Assembly (NCBI GenBank): GCA_947073545.1
Contig: CAMTMP010000001.1
Location: 248,001-312,000 of the forward strand
Length of the DNA stretch: 64,000 nt
Direction of reading: 5' to 3'
From: an uncultured bacterium
GTDB lineage: Bacteria; Bacillota; Clostridia; Lachnospirales; Lachnospiraceae
A program made the translations under genes and the position numbers. Each line of letters opens with the position of its first letter. The stretch's first letter is position 1. A model generated the notes under the pieces. The model was not told the origin of the DNA. It worked only from the letters and a program-made list of their open reading frames with translations, and did no database searches. This document shows positions 48,202-58,718 of the stretch, piece by piece.

Positions 48202-49830
48202 TTATTTTGAAATATATTCCAGAAAATCAAAGTCCGCGTAATGCTCATGTTTCACTCTGTCCGCGCAGGTCAGTCCCACCATGGTTCCTGTAAATTCCCC
48301 GTACTCGCAGTATTCGTCAGAAAATTTGCTGGTATCAAATGTTTTCCCTATTTTCTGATAGTTGTTTCCGTCGTAGCTCCATTCAAACCAGGACTCCCGT
48401 CCTTCGATATAAAGCCGAAGATAAACAGGCACGTCCTCTACCGGGATTCTGGAATTTAAAAACTCCGTTTTCTGCCCGTTTTCCAGATGAATGATGGAAA
48501 GCGCGCTCTGCCCCAGCGTTTCGCTGTAATATTTCCGCAGATTGATATAATTCATATTGTCATAATACAGGATCAGACCTGCGCTGTGCTGGTGGATTTC
48601 TGGTGTAAAGTCCATTTTTGTGGTAATCCGTCCGTGGAGGGAGCGGAGCTTTCTCGCCAGGATGCTCACTTTGTTCAGCGAGGTGCGCGACTCCTGGCCT
48701 CGCAGGCGCACGAACCCCGGTCTGGCGGTCACGTCTGCAAAACTTTCCGGCATAATCCGCGGGGCGTAATACCAGATATTTAAGGTATCTTGATTGAAGT
48801 CATCACGATCCGGTATCTGCGGCATGGGGTACTCCGGCAGGGCGCTTTCCGGCACTTTAAGCTTTGCCAGATTGCCGCCGCCTTCCAGACGAAGCCAGTG
48901 ATTTTCGGTCCACTCCATTTTCTGGATTGCCGTTTCCCGTCCCAGTGTACAGCGCAGCTCCGGGACAAAGGGACGGGCAGTCAGATGCACCATATAGACT
49001 TCCCCGGTCTGCGTTTCCACGTAGCTTCCGTGACCAGACTTTTGTAAAAGGGATTCCGGATTATAGTATTTGGGCTTTAAATGATCCGGGTTATGCCGCT
49101 CGTAGGACTCACCGGGGGTCGAGGTCAGGATCGGATTCATCGGATCCTTTTCATAAGGACCCCAGACATTTTTGGAACGTCCCATGGTTACACAATGGTT
49201 GTAACCCGTCCCGCCCTCCGCGCACATAATATAATAATAGTCGCCGCGCCTTGTCAAATGCGGCGCTTCGATACATCCTCTGTCGGTTCCGCCCTGCCAG
49301 ATGCGTCTGGGGTAGCCAAGAATTTTCTGTTCTTTCGGATCGTATTCTACCATGCAGATAGCGCCCGGCTTTTCATAGCCTTCTCTCGTTTCCCATTCTA
49401 AGGAAACAAGCCATTTGCGCCCGTCATAATCATGAAAAAGCGAAGCGTCGAAGCCGGAGGAATGGAGATAGACAGGCTTGCTCCACGGACCTTTCATGTC
49501 CTTTGCCGTGATTACGAAATTGTCCACATCGAAGTAGCGGGCATTCATGGAATTCATAATGCCGTATACGACATAGAACAGATCTTCCTCCTCACAATAG
49601 GTCAGGCAAGGCGCCCAGATTCCCTTTGCAGAAGGGAGTCTGGTCAGATCTACCCCGGATTCCTGCGTGATGACATGGCTGTAAAGCTCCCAGTTTTTCA
49701 GGTCTTTAGAATGATAAACGGGGATGCCCGGCAGCCACTCAAAAGAGGACACCGCTAGGTAGTAGTCATCGCCCTTTCTGCAGATACATGGATCGGGATG
49801 GAATCCCGGCAAAATTGGATTGATAATCAT
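48202..49830 (-). CDS. Glycoside hydrolase family 43 beta-xylosidase-like
   Basis: INPILPGFHPDPCICRKGDDYYLAVSSFEWLPGIPVYHSKDLKNWEL; C-terminal beta-sandwich domain. Confidence 0.92.
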   Translation of the reverse strand: MIINPILPGFHPDPCICRKGDDYYLAVSSFEWLPGIPVYHSKDLKNWELYSHVITQESGVDLTRLPSAKGIWAPCLTYCEEEDLFYVVYGIMNSMNARYFDVDNFVITAKDMKGPWSKPVYLHSSGFDASLFHDYDGRKWLVSLEWETREGYEKPGAICMVEYDPKEQKILGYPRRIWQGGTDRGCIEAPHLTRRGDYYYIMCAEGGTGYNHCVTMGRSKNVWGPYEKDPMNPILTSTPGESYERHNPDHLKPKYYNPESLLQKSGHGSYVETQTGEVYMVHLTARPFVPELRCTLGRETAIQKMEWTENHWLRLEGGGNLAKLKVPESALPEYPMPQIPDRDDFNQDTLNIWYYAPRIMPESFADVTARPGFVRLRGQESRTSLNKVSILARKLRSLHGRITTKMDFTPEIHQHSAGLILYYDNMNYINLRKYYSETLGQSALSIIHLENGQKTEFLNSRIPVEDVPVYLRLYIEGRESWFEWSYDGNNYQKIGKTFDTSKFSDEYCEYGEFTGTMVGLTCADRVKHEHYADFDFLEYISK

Positions 49831-49929
49831 AGTGTCCTCCTAATCGATTCATTTCACACGGTTTTTTATTCCTGTGAGCAGCGAGTCAAAGTTGTTACAG
49901 CATGACCTTTGCAGCTGCTACAGGGTATT

Positions 49930-51362
49930 TCACTGATTATAGTAGTCGTTAAAGGTATCCGTCTGGCTGCCCTTCCATTTTCCCGCCGCCAGATCGTCCA
50001 CAGCCTTTTTATAGTGCTTATCCAGATCAAATGCCAGCGGCAGACGGCGCCGATCACACAGGTGATCACAGGCACCCAGATGCAGGCAACGTTGATGGAG
50101 GCGATTGCGGATGCGCTGGTGGGATCGGCGGTAAAGCTGCCGGCATCTAAAATCCAGCCAAGGGCTGCGGTCCCGATACCGGAGCCGACCTTCATGCAGA
50201 ACGAGGAAGCCGCATTTCCCATACCCACTGCCTGCACGCCGGTAAGCCATTGCCCATAGGTGATAGAATCCTGTAAAAGACCAAACATGGTTGCCGCGCT
50301 GCAGCCGAAAGCAGCTCCTTTTAAGATATTACATGCCACAACTAGGGTAACGCTCTGACCAGCCAGCGCGGTCAGCACAAAGGCCGCCGCCGCTGCGACC
50401 ATTCCGATCAGACCTGTCCAGCGTTTGCCGATTTTTGCCATGATGAAAGGGGTGATAAACATCATCACGATCTGCGCCATGGACAGTGAATTTGCGGTGA
50501 TGGAATAAGCGCTTTCATCACCCAATACATACTGTGCAAAATAGTAGGCGCTGCCGAAGAAAGTGGACATCATAAAGTATAGGGAGAAGAGGAATATTAC
50601 CATCAGCAGCCAGTACTTGTTGACAACCAGACTTTTCAGGCATTTGATGACAGAGGGTCCCTTTTCCTGTCTGGCGCCTTCTGCATTTTCCGTATCAACG
50701 ACCCGCTCCTTACAGAAGAAGAACGTAATTAAATTGAGAACAACAAAAGCGATCATCAGGCAGACAAACGCCAGCGTCCAGCCCTTCTGGCTGTACTGTT
50801 CCCCGCCGCCGAAGAACGCACACATTTTTAATACGACGGTATTGACGGTCATTGTCCCAAAAGTTGCGAGGAGCATACGGAAGTTCCCGAGAAGACCTCA
50901 CTCGTACTGGTTGGTCGTCATCAGACCCTGTAAAGATGCATAGGGCACATTCAGACCGGTATAAAATATGGTGGAAACCAGATTATAAGTCAGAAACATG
51001 TATGCCACCTGCGCGGAGCCGGCTAAGGAAGCGGGCACGGAGAACATAAGCACCGTGCAGACAGCCAGCGGAATGCTCATCCGCAGAATCCATGGACGGG
51101 CTTTTCCCCATTTGCTTTTTGTCTTATCTACGATTCGTCCCATGATTAAGTCGGACACACCGTCGAATATTTTGGAGACAGCCATGATGGAAGCGGCAAC
51201 ACCGGCGTCCACGCCGAGGACACTGATGTAATATACGAGCAAAAATGCGGATATGGAGGAGTAAACCAGATTGCCTGCATAATCGCCGATTCCGTATGCC
51301 ACACGCTCAAAAAAGGAAAGCTTTGCGTCCGGGTTTTCTATTTTTCCTGTATTTGTATTCAT
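49930..51362 (-). pseudogene. GPH-family (glycoside-pentoside-hexuronide) sugar:cation symporter, interrupted by in-frame TGA and a 3' frameshift
   Basis: Part 1 KLSFFERVAYGIGDYAGNLVYSS...LMTTNQYE* then same-frame GLLGNFRMLLATFG...; C-terminus continues in another frame as LPLAFDLDKHYKKAVDDLAAGKWKGSQTDTFNDYYNQ*. Confidence 0.85.
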
Positions 51363-51431
51363 AAGGAATGCTCCTTTCTGTTCTGCTTTTTGTTATAGGT
51401 TATATTTGGTTCGGGAGGCGGAAACCGGTTT

Positions 51432-52613
51432 TTATACTTCTCCGGGAAACCACCCAAGATCCACGCTCTTTCCGAGATCCCAGCAGTCCCAGCCCTTCCA
51501 GTGGGGCTCGTTTACCGTGTCGAGCAGCAGCTTGTAGTTCCAGTAAAAATAGCCGCTCCCTTTCTGCCATGCCGCGAGCTGCGCGTTGGCGAGCTGCGCG
51601 TACAGGTGCTTTTTGGTCTCTTCCGTCAGCTCGTTTTCGTTTTCCGTGTAATCCATGCCGTTCAATACAGACTGACCGCCTTTGGTGTCCACGCCTACCA
51701 CATAGGAATTGAACAGACACCATTCGCCGCAGATCACGGGCACGTAAGACTGCACCTCTTCAATATCTTGTGCATAATTTTCCTGAATATATTTGATGTA
51801 GCCGTTTAAGGACTGTTCACAGCCCATTGCTTCGGCTACCATCAGATATTGGTGGGTATCCAGCATCACATGCTCAAAACGGGGCTGTGTGATAAATTCT
51901 TTCCACACCTTCATCTGGAACGCGTCGTGGAATACCACATAGGCGTCATCTTTGGTATTTGGATGAATACGGTCGTAGGCTTTGTTGTAAAAATCGTGCA
52001 GAAATTCCATGGTGTTTGGCGCGCTGCCGGCGGCAAGCTCTTTGTCCACAGGGGGATAACGACCGGGGACGTCCATGGTTTCCCACATTTCCTTAGTGAC
52101 CGGCTCGTTGATGGGTGTGATGCCCATAAAACCTTTCCGCTGTCCGTAACGTTTTGCCAGCTTTTCCAGTACATTTAAGACGAAATCCACTTCTTCGGGG
52201 CTCTGGCTCCATTTGCAGACACCGCAGATACCGCCGTTGTCAAAGCCGTTCTGGCTAAGGGGCGCCGTGTGCAGGTCAATCAGAATCCGAATATCATATT
52301 TTTCCGCCCAGGAAAAGGCTTTGTCCAGTTCTTTAATACAGCCAATAAACGGCGGGCGGTCGCCGAAAATAAAGTAGGGAACAGGAATGCGGACCGTATT
52401 CAGCCCGATCCGTTTAATCGTTGCAAAATCACGCTCGGAAATATACTCGCTGCGGTGTACCTTGATGCGTGCCTCGTAAACCTCCGGGGAAAGGCTTCTC
52501 GGCAGATAGTATTCATCCTCCGCGTCTGTCCCGTCAAAGAGTGCCGGACTCATCCACTTCTCCAGAACAAGCCAGTTTCCAAGGTTAACTCCTTTTACAT
52601 ACATTGTCTCCAT
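51432..52613 (-). CDS. Glycoside hydrolase family 5 (exo-1,3-beta-glucanase/cellulase-like)
   Basis: KGVNLGNWLVLEKWMSPALF, IGLNTVRIPVPYF, ITPINEP, VICGEWCLF. Confidence 0.88.
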   Translation of the reverse strand: METMYVKGVNLGNWLVLEKWMSPALFDGTDAEDEYYLPRSLSPEVYEARIKVHRSEYISERDFATIKRIGLNTVRIPVPYFIFGDRPPFIGCIKELDKAFSWAEKYDIRILIDLHTAPLSQNGFDNGGICGVCKWSQSPEEVDFVLNVLEKLAKRYGQRKGFMGITPINEPVTKEMWETMDVPGRYPPVDKELAAGSAPNTMEFLHDFYNKAYDRIHPNTKDDAYVVFHDAFQMKVWKEFITQPRFEHVMLDTHQYLMVAEAMGCEQSLNGYIKYIQENYAQDIEEVQSYVPVICGEWCLFNSYVVGVDTKGGQSVLNGMDYTENENELTEETKKHLYAQLANAQLAAWQKGSGYFYWNYKLLLDTVNEPHWKGWDCWDLGKSVDLGWFPGEV

Positions 52614-52861
52614 CCTCCTTTTGTATTTGTGTTACCGACGTTATTTTCTATTATTTTACGTAAATTATACTGCAGCCTATATCACAAAATTCATTTGTAT
52701 ATCATATTTTTCACTGTTATAATATAATTATCACTGATTAAACGATATGAATGCGGATACGATGTAACTATACAGCCTTCGGGCTAATAGCTACTGAATC
52801 AGGGATTTTTGGAACAGTCTGTATAGAAAATCGCAACATTCAGATAAAAAGAGGGGGCTAT

Positions 52862-54086
52862 ATGAATATTACATATCTCATGCAGTATGTATCGCGCCGT
52901 CTTCATACAATTGTCAGAAAATTTTCCGTGCAGGACGGGAGCCGGGAAAAGGTATGCGAGCGCGCGGATCTGACGGAGAACGTTTTTTTTGCCGATGAGG
53001 AGGACGTTTATGCGGAAGAACTGTTATCGCTTGCAGAATCGGACTATCCGCCGCTGATCGCAATGGGAGAGGCAGGTGTATCCTACGGAATTGTCCATAG
53101 CGGGGAGTGGGTATTTATTGTCGGGCCGGTCGTACTCGCACCGGGCAGCGAAAGTCGGTAAACTTCCGCCATTAGTGGCAGCCGCTTCCCTTATCCCCTT
53201 TTTGTATCGCTGTAGGGCCGCGGATATGATAAGCGAGCTGCTTTTAATACAGAATCTGTTTCGCGAGAATATCTGTTCCATGCATGAGACTGCGGATTAT
53301 AATTTTCTGGACCGCTCTATGACGATGGAGGTGAACAGGGAATTTACCGATATTGTGTTCCGACATCAGGAAGAGCTTTCCACGCATAATCCGTATAATC
53401 AAGAGGTCAGGGAGGTTAACAGTATCCGAAACGGCGACCTGGAACAGCTTAAGAGAAGCTGGGCAGAAGACTATATCGGGGAACTGGGGATTTTGGCGGA
53501 TGACCCGTTACGCAACTGCCAGAATCTTGGAATTGTTCTTGTAACGCTGGCTTCCCGTGCCGCGATAGAGGGCGGGCTTTTGCCGGAAACGGCATTTTCA
53601 TTAAGCGACAGCTACATTCGAAAACTGGAAGAGGCGCGTGCACCGGAATCGGCGTATCAGTTAGGCAGACAGGCGGAATACCATTATGCGCTTCTTGTTA
53701 AGGAAGAAAGAGAGAAAAAGGCGGGAGGGGAAAAGGCTTTTGTCACAGATTCGCGCGTCAGTCAGTGCAAAGACTATATTTTCGCACATCTGCACGGGAG
53801 AATTACCACGGCGCAAATTGCGAAAGCGCTTTATATCAATCCCAATTATCTTTCCGGTCTTTTTAAGAAAGAGGAAGGAATCACAATCGGGCAGTATATT
53901 CTTCAGGAAAAAATCAAGCTGGTGAAAAATATGCTCATTTATTCCCGTTATTCCTATGTAGAAATAGCAAATTATCTGGGATTCTGCTCACAGAGCCATT
54001 TGGGGGAGAAATTTAAAAAAGCCACCGGGCTGACGCTCCATCAGTATCGCGAAAAGTATGGAGTGAAGGGGTTTATGGGGAAATGA
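52862..54086 (+). pseudogene. AraC family regulator split by a frameshift
   Basis: N-terminal part MNITYLMQYVSRRL...GEWVFIVGPVVLAPGSESR* ends at 53161; next frame continues KVGKLPPLVAAASLIPFLYRCRAADMISELLLIQN... to an intact AraC HTH. Confidence 0.75.
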
Positions 54087-54204
54087 GACGTGGGTTGCGG
54101 CATAAACGGAATTTCGCACAAATATACGAACAATCATGATTGCTTTTATAAATAGAAACGGGTATACTATAAAATAAGTGAGAAGTAAAATTTCACTGAT
54201 GTGG

Positions 54205-54352
54205 CGATGAAGGGAAGAAACTCCAGAAAATAGCGGCGGATTTGACTGACGGTGTACCGTCTTTGTCATTGAAAATACTTTCCGAGTATCGGTACTATGG
54301 GAAAAAAGCGATTATCCTTATGGATGAATACGATACGCCGATACGGAAATTG
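54205..54352 (+). pseudogene. Remnant of a DUF1703-type AAA-ATPase
   Basis: In-frame KKLQKIAADLTDGVPSLSLKILSEYRYYGKKAIILMDEYDTPIRK; Walker-B-like IILMDEYDTP typical of this family. Confidence 0.55.
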
Positions 54353-54382
54353 GGAGTCGGGGGTTCAGACATGGAGGAGATT

Positions 54383-55690
54383 ATGGACAAGAATACACAA
54401 CAATTTGCAGAAGGTTTATTACAATATTTAAACGACAGTCCCACAGCGTTTCACGCCGTAGAAAATGCGGCGGCGTTGCTGCGGGAAAGCGGTTTTCGGG
54501 AGTTGAAGGAAACAGAAAAGTGGTTTCTGGAAATAGGCGGCAGATATTTTGTATTAAAAAACAGCTCGGCTATGATTGCCTTTACAGTAGGAAAAGGTGA
54601 TCTGGCGAAGGAAGGTTTTCACATCATCGGTGCACACACGGATTCACCGGGGCTTAAGATCAAGCCGGACGCCTGCACCGTTACGCCGGACGGCTATGTG
54701 AAGGTGAATGTGGAGGTTTACGGCGGGGCGATACTGCAGACATGGTTTGACAGACCGCTGGCGCTGGCCGGTCGGGTGATCGTGAAGGAAAACGGCACAT
54801 TGCGGGAAAAGCTGGTTCAGATCGACAAGCCTGTTTTTATGATTCCGAATCTCTGCATTCATTTCAACAGGGATAAGAATGAAAAAGGCTCCCTCAATAA
54901 ACAGACCGAAATCCTGCCGCTTCTGTCCATGAAGGCAGAAGGCATGGAGAAAGACGATTATCTGCCGGCTCTGCTGCAGGAAGAGACGGGTATAGAAAAA
55001 GCGGACATAGTAGATTATGAACTGTTTTTGTATGAGTACCAGAGGGGAATTTTTACGGGGAACAAGCAGGAATTTATTTCCGCGTCGCGGATTGACGATC
55101 TGTCCATGGTTTATGCGGGGCTGGCTGCTCTTACAGAGGCGCAGACGGGAGCGGGCTGTCAGGTGCTTGCCGCCTTTGACAATGAGGAGGTGGGGAGCAC
55201 CACCGCGCAGGGAGCCAACTCCGGGCTTCTGTTGCATCTTTTGAACCGTATCTGCATGAATCTTGGAATGACGAATGAGGGCTATTTTCAGGCGGTTGCC
55301 AATTCGACTTCCATTTCAGCGGATCTGGCGCACGCGGTGCACCCGAATTACAGTGACAAACACGATACGGAAAGCCGTCCCGTGTTAGGGGGCGGTCCTG
55401 TGATCAAATATTCCGCGTCCCAGCGGTATGCCACGACTGCGCTGAGCGCCGCATATTTTGTGGAAGCCTGTGAGCGGGCGGGCGTTCCTTATCAGAAGTT
55501 TGTAAACAGGAATGATATCGCGGGTGGCTCTACGATCGGCCCCGCGCTTTCCGGGCTGACCACAATTCCAGCGGTGGATATGGGTGCGCCGATTCTGGCG
55601 ATGCACTCCATCCGGGAGTTTGGGGCAGTGGCGGATATGGTTTATACGAAGCAGGCTTTTCTGGCGTACTATAAAGGCGGACAGCTTTGA
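54383..55690 (+). CDS. M18 family aminopeptidase
   Basis: GAHTDSPGLKIKP, DNEEVGSTTAQGA, GGSTIGPALSG metal-site motifs; RBS ggagga before ATG 54383. Confidence 0.92.
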   Translation: MDKNTQQFAEGLLQYLNDSPTAFHAVENAAALLRESGFRELKETEKWFLEIGGRYFVLKNSSAMIAFTVGKGDLAKEGFHIIGAHTDSPGLKIKPDACTVTPDGYVKVNVEVYGGAILQTWFDRPLALAGRVIVKENGTLREKLVQIDKPVFMIPNLCIHFNRDKNEKGSLNKQTEILPLLSMKAEGMEKDDYLPALLQEETGIEKADIVDYELFLYEYQRGIFTGNKQEFISASRIDDLSMVYAGLAALTEAQTGAGCQVLAAFDNEEVGSTTAQGANSGLLLHLLNRICMNLGMTNEGYFQAVANSTSISADLAHAVHPNYSDKHDTESRPVLGGGPVIKYSASQRYATTALSAAYFVEACERAGVPYQKFVNRNDIAGGSTIGPALSGLTTIPAVDMGAPILAMHSIREFGAVADMVYTKQAFLAYYKGGQL

Positions 55691-55764
55691 CGCTGCCCGT
55701 TTGTTCCTGCGAGTAGCGAGCCGGAGAACTGCATACAAAAATTTGAGGATGTGATCCGGCAAGC

Positions 55765-55793
55765 AAAAACCGCCCCGCATTAGGGACGGTTTT
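55765..55793. terminator. Stem-loop terminator between convergent genes
   Basis: AAAACCGCCCC-gcatta-GGGACGGTTTT. Confidence 0.7.
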
Positions 55794-55823
55794 ACTATCG
55801 GTTTCGTTATAGTATGCAGGGAA

Positions 55824-56711
55824 TTAACCCTTCGTGACAGGCACCCATAATTCGCAGAACAGACCCTTTTCACCTTTTTCAAAGTAGATTTCAAAGTCCG
55901 TGTCGTCCGTCTGCACATAGCCCGTCTGCGGGGAAAATTCTTTGTGGAACTTGCCCCAGACTTCACCGATACAGTCTCCGTCATCGCCAAGGCATTTGAA
56001 TACGGCATAGTCTGCGGGTTCGGTATTCCAAATGGTATAACCACTTTTTAAGAGGGTATCTAACCCGGCGCGGTCCGTATCGTCGTCAACGATAATGCCA
56101 ATACCGTAATTAAAGTGCGTTTCGTTTTCTTTCGTGGGGCTGCATAAGCCGTATACGTCCCGCTTCCCTTCCTTCCGAAGCTGTTTCATGGGCTCGACCA
56201 GATTTTTGTCAAAGCATTCCGTCCAGAAATCGGGAATGCTGTGGTCGCTGTCATCATTGATGATTTCGTTGGGAAAAGCTCTCACCATTGCAAGAAACTG
56301 CTGTGATTCTTTGCGTTCCATTCTGTAATCCATAATACTACCACCTTCCGTTATGATTTTTATCACAAGGGGATTGAACAGATGAAGCTTTGCTCCCGGC
56401 TTTTTTGCCTGCTTCGGCGTGGAGCCGTGGAAGCGCAGAAAAGCCTTGGAAAAGCTCTCCGGCGATTCATAGCCGTACTTGTAGGCGGCGTCAATGACGG
56501 ACAGATCCGTTGTCTGCAGCTCCTGCGCAGCGAGCGTGAGACGGCGGCTTCTGAGATATTCATTGGCGGTCATTCCGGCGATAAAGCTGAATGTCCGATG
56601 GAAGTTATAGTTGGACATGTGTATGCTGGCTGCCACGTCGGTATAGTTAATGTCCTCATAAATGTGTTCTTCCATATAGTGTATTGCCTGTTGAATCAGC
56701 TGTATTGACAT
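55824..56711 (-). CDS. AraC family regulator with GyrI-like effector domain
   Basis: N-terminal AraC HTH (YTDVAASIHMSNYNFHRTFSFIAGMTANEYLRSRRLTLAA...YGYESPESFSKAFLRFHGSTPKQAKK). Confidence 0.88.
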   Translation of the reverse strand: MSIQLIQQAIHYMEEHIYEDINYTDVAASIHMSNYNFHRTFSFIAGMTANEYLRSRRLTLAAQELQTTDLSVIDAAYKYGYESPESFSKAFLRFHGSTPKQAKKPGAKLHLFNPLVIKIITEGGSIMDYRMERKESQQFLAMVRAFPNEIINDDSDHSIPDFWTECFDKNLVEPMKQLRKEGKRDVYGLCSPTKENETHFNYGIGIIVDDDTDRAGLDTLLKSGYTIWNTEPADYAVFKCLGDDGDCIGEVWGKFHKEFSPQTGYVQTDDTDFEIYFEKGEKGLFCELWVPVTKG

Positions 56712-56959
56712 ATCGTTTTCTTCCTTTCCTGCCGCGCGGGCCTGATCTTTAATTGCTCTCCTTGTGTAAAATCATTGTACAGAATTGCTGAAGGTAAATC
56801 CTGTTCCTGCTTGCGCAAGTTTGTTCCATTCGAACATTTCCATAAATCATTTTCTAATATTTTGAAACCAAAAGTCAATATCTGACGTCTAATGACCGTA
56901 AAACAAATGGAAGGAGGCTTGTATTTGTTTTACAATCATACGCGCGTAGGAGAAAACGA

Positions 56960-57487
56960 ATGAAAAGCATTGATACAAAGTCTTGTGTAAAGAAGGCGCA
57001 GAGGCATGATAAAGATGCATTTACCGAACTAATGCAGTTATATCTGAAAGATATGTATAGAACGGCCATTGCAATTCTGATGAATGAAGAAGATGCCGCA
57101 GATGCACTTCAGGATACCATTCTCACTTGTTGGGAAAAGTTATATACACTTAAAAAACCGGAGTTCTTTAAGACATGGATGACAAGAATACTTATAAATC
57201 ATTGCTATGATATCATAAGAGCGAATGCAGTTTACAGGAATGCAGAAGCCTATGAGGAACCGTCAAAATGTGATGAGTATAATCTTGAATTGAAGGAGGC
57301 ATATGCCTCTATAGACGAACGATACCGATTGCCCATGGAATTGTATTATAGTCAGGGATTCAAGATGAGAGAGATTGCAGAAATGTTGTCATTACCATTA
57401 AATACCGTAAAGACGTGGATTTCAAGAGGAAGAAAACAAGTGGAAAAGTATTATAGCGATTGTCAGGAGGATAGAAATGGCAAATAA
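56960..57487 (+). CDS. Sigma-70 family (ECF) RNA polymerase sigma factor
   Basis: MNEEDAADALQDTILTCWEKL; YYSQGFKMREIAEMLSLPLNTVKTWISRGRKQ. Confidence 0.92.
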   Translation: MKSIDTKSCVKKAQRHDKDAFTELMQLYLKDMYRTAIAILMNEEDAADALQDTILTCWEKLYTLKKPEFFKTWMTRILINHCYDIIRANAVYRNAEAYEEPSKCDEYNLELKEAYASIDERYRLPMELYYSQGFKMREIAEMLSLPLNTVKTWISRGRKQVEKYYSDCQEDRNGK

Positions 57488-58628
57488 GAAAACTATACTT
57501 TCTGAAGAAATAGAATTATCGGAAATTGTGTTGAAAAAAACAAATCAGGCCTTTGAAATGATTAAGCAGGAGGATATTGTTTCTATGAAAAAAACACATA
57601 AAAGAAGAAAAAGAAAGTTTAAAACACAGGCGGCCGCTGCTGCAGGCGTCTGCATATTGGCAGTCAGCGGCATAAGCGCCGCTGCTGCAGTTCATCACTA
57701 TTGGGGGAGAGGCATGAACGGAAATATTCAGGCATCCGATGAGCAGCAGCAAGTGCTTACAGAAAAGAATATAGCAAAAGTGTATCGTGAAGAACCGGAC
57801 AGTCCGTCACTTGCCGTGACAATTAACGGTGTTACAATAGAACCGGATACCGTAATTGCAGATGAGAGATTTGTATATATGGCATTTCGCATTTCCGGCT
57901 ACAGCGTGGCGGATCGGACGGAGCCGGGATTCGATATGGTAAATGTGTACCAGGGAGATCATCCTGAGGATGAAAGCGCAAGGGTTAATATGAGCGGAAC
58001 CATGTACGATGGAATTGTCCTTGATGAAAACGGCGCATCGGTATATGAAGATGGAACGTCTTTGGAAAGTTATGAAGATGGAAGCATTATTTCTCATTAT
58101 ACTGATGATAACGGAAATATGGAATACATTATTCAGGCAAGTGCTGCGGACAAGAACGATTCACTTCTCGGCAAAACACTGCATGTTGCATTCAAAGATT
58201 TGGGAACCTTTTCAAAAGCGACATTTATTCCTGTAGTGGAGGGGGTCTGGAATTTTGAATTAAATCTTTCCGATGTCAGTTCGACCCGGAATATTAAGGT
58301 AGGGAAAAAAGTGGAGGGAACGGGTTTCACGATGGAAGATATTAATATCTCGCCGATTTCCATCCAGGTAAATTATTCTGTGAATGAAGCTCCGGCGGAA
58401 AAGGAAGACGATCTTGGCATTCCTGAAGTCAAAGGAGTTGTATTAAAAGACGGAACAAGAATTTCATACTTAGCGAATCCCGGCAGATTGGGATATACGG
58501 ACAACAATAAGTCAAATGCGTATCAGATAGCAGGTTTTGCACGGATTGTTGATGTTGACGAGATAGCTGCGCTACTCGTTTTAACATCATATGAAAACGA
58601 AATGGTTGAGATACCGCTTTCAGAATAA
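57477..58628 (+). CDS. DUF4179 domain protein, putative anti-sigma/cell-surface partner
   Basis: Overlaps the sigma gene; cytosolic N-terminus, single TM (AAAAAGVCILAVSGISAAAAV), extracellular C-terminus. Confidence 0.8.
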   Translation: MANKKTILSEEIELSEIVLKKTNQAFEMIKQEDIVSMKKTHKRRKRKFKTQAAAAAGVCILAVSGISAAAAVHHYWGRGMNGNIQASDEQQQVLTEKNIAKVYREEPDSPSLAVTINGVTIEPDTVIADERFVYMAFRISGYSVADRTEPGFDMVNVYQGDHPEDESARVNMSGTMYDGIVLDENGASVYEDGTSLESYEDGSIISHYTDDNGNMEYIIQASAADKNDSLLGKTLHVAFKDLGTFSKATFIPVVEGVWNFELNLSDVSSTRNIKVGKKVEGTGFTMEDINISPISIQVNYSVNEAPAEKEDDLGIPEVKGVVLKDGTRISYLANPGRLGYTDNNKSNAYQIAGFARIVDVDEIAALLVLTSYENEMVEIPLSE

Positions 58629-58638
58629 CAATATATGT

Positions 58639-58700
58639 TTTTCGATTCTGCTTCCGGCTCCTGCCAAAGCCAGATATAGGAGCTTTTGCAGAATCGAAAA
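58639..58700. terminator. Long stem-loop after the DUF4179 gene
   Basis: TTTTCGATTCTGC/GCAGAATCGAAAA 13-bp arms, inner GCTCCT/AGGAGC. Confidence 0.55.
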
Positions 58701-58718
58701 CTTAAAGGAAGGTATGTA

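Noticed and set aside
54242-54382. N-terminal extension of the M18 aminopeptidase ORF
   Set aside because: Belongs to a DUF1703 ATPase remnant; RBS and ATG at 54383 fit the real start.
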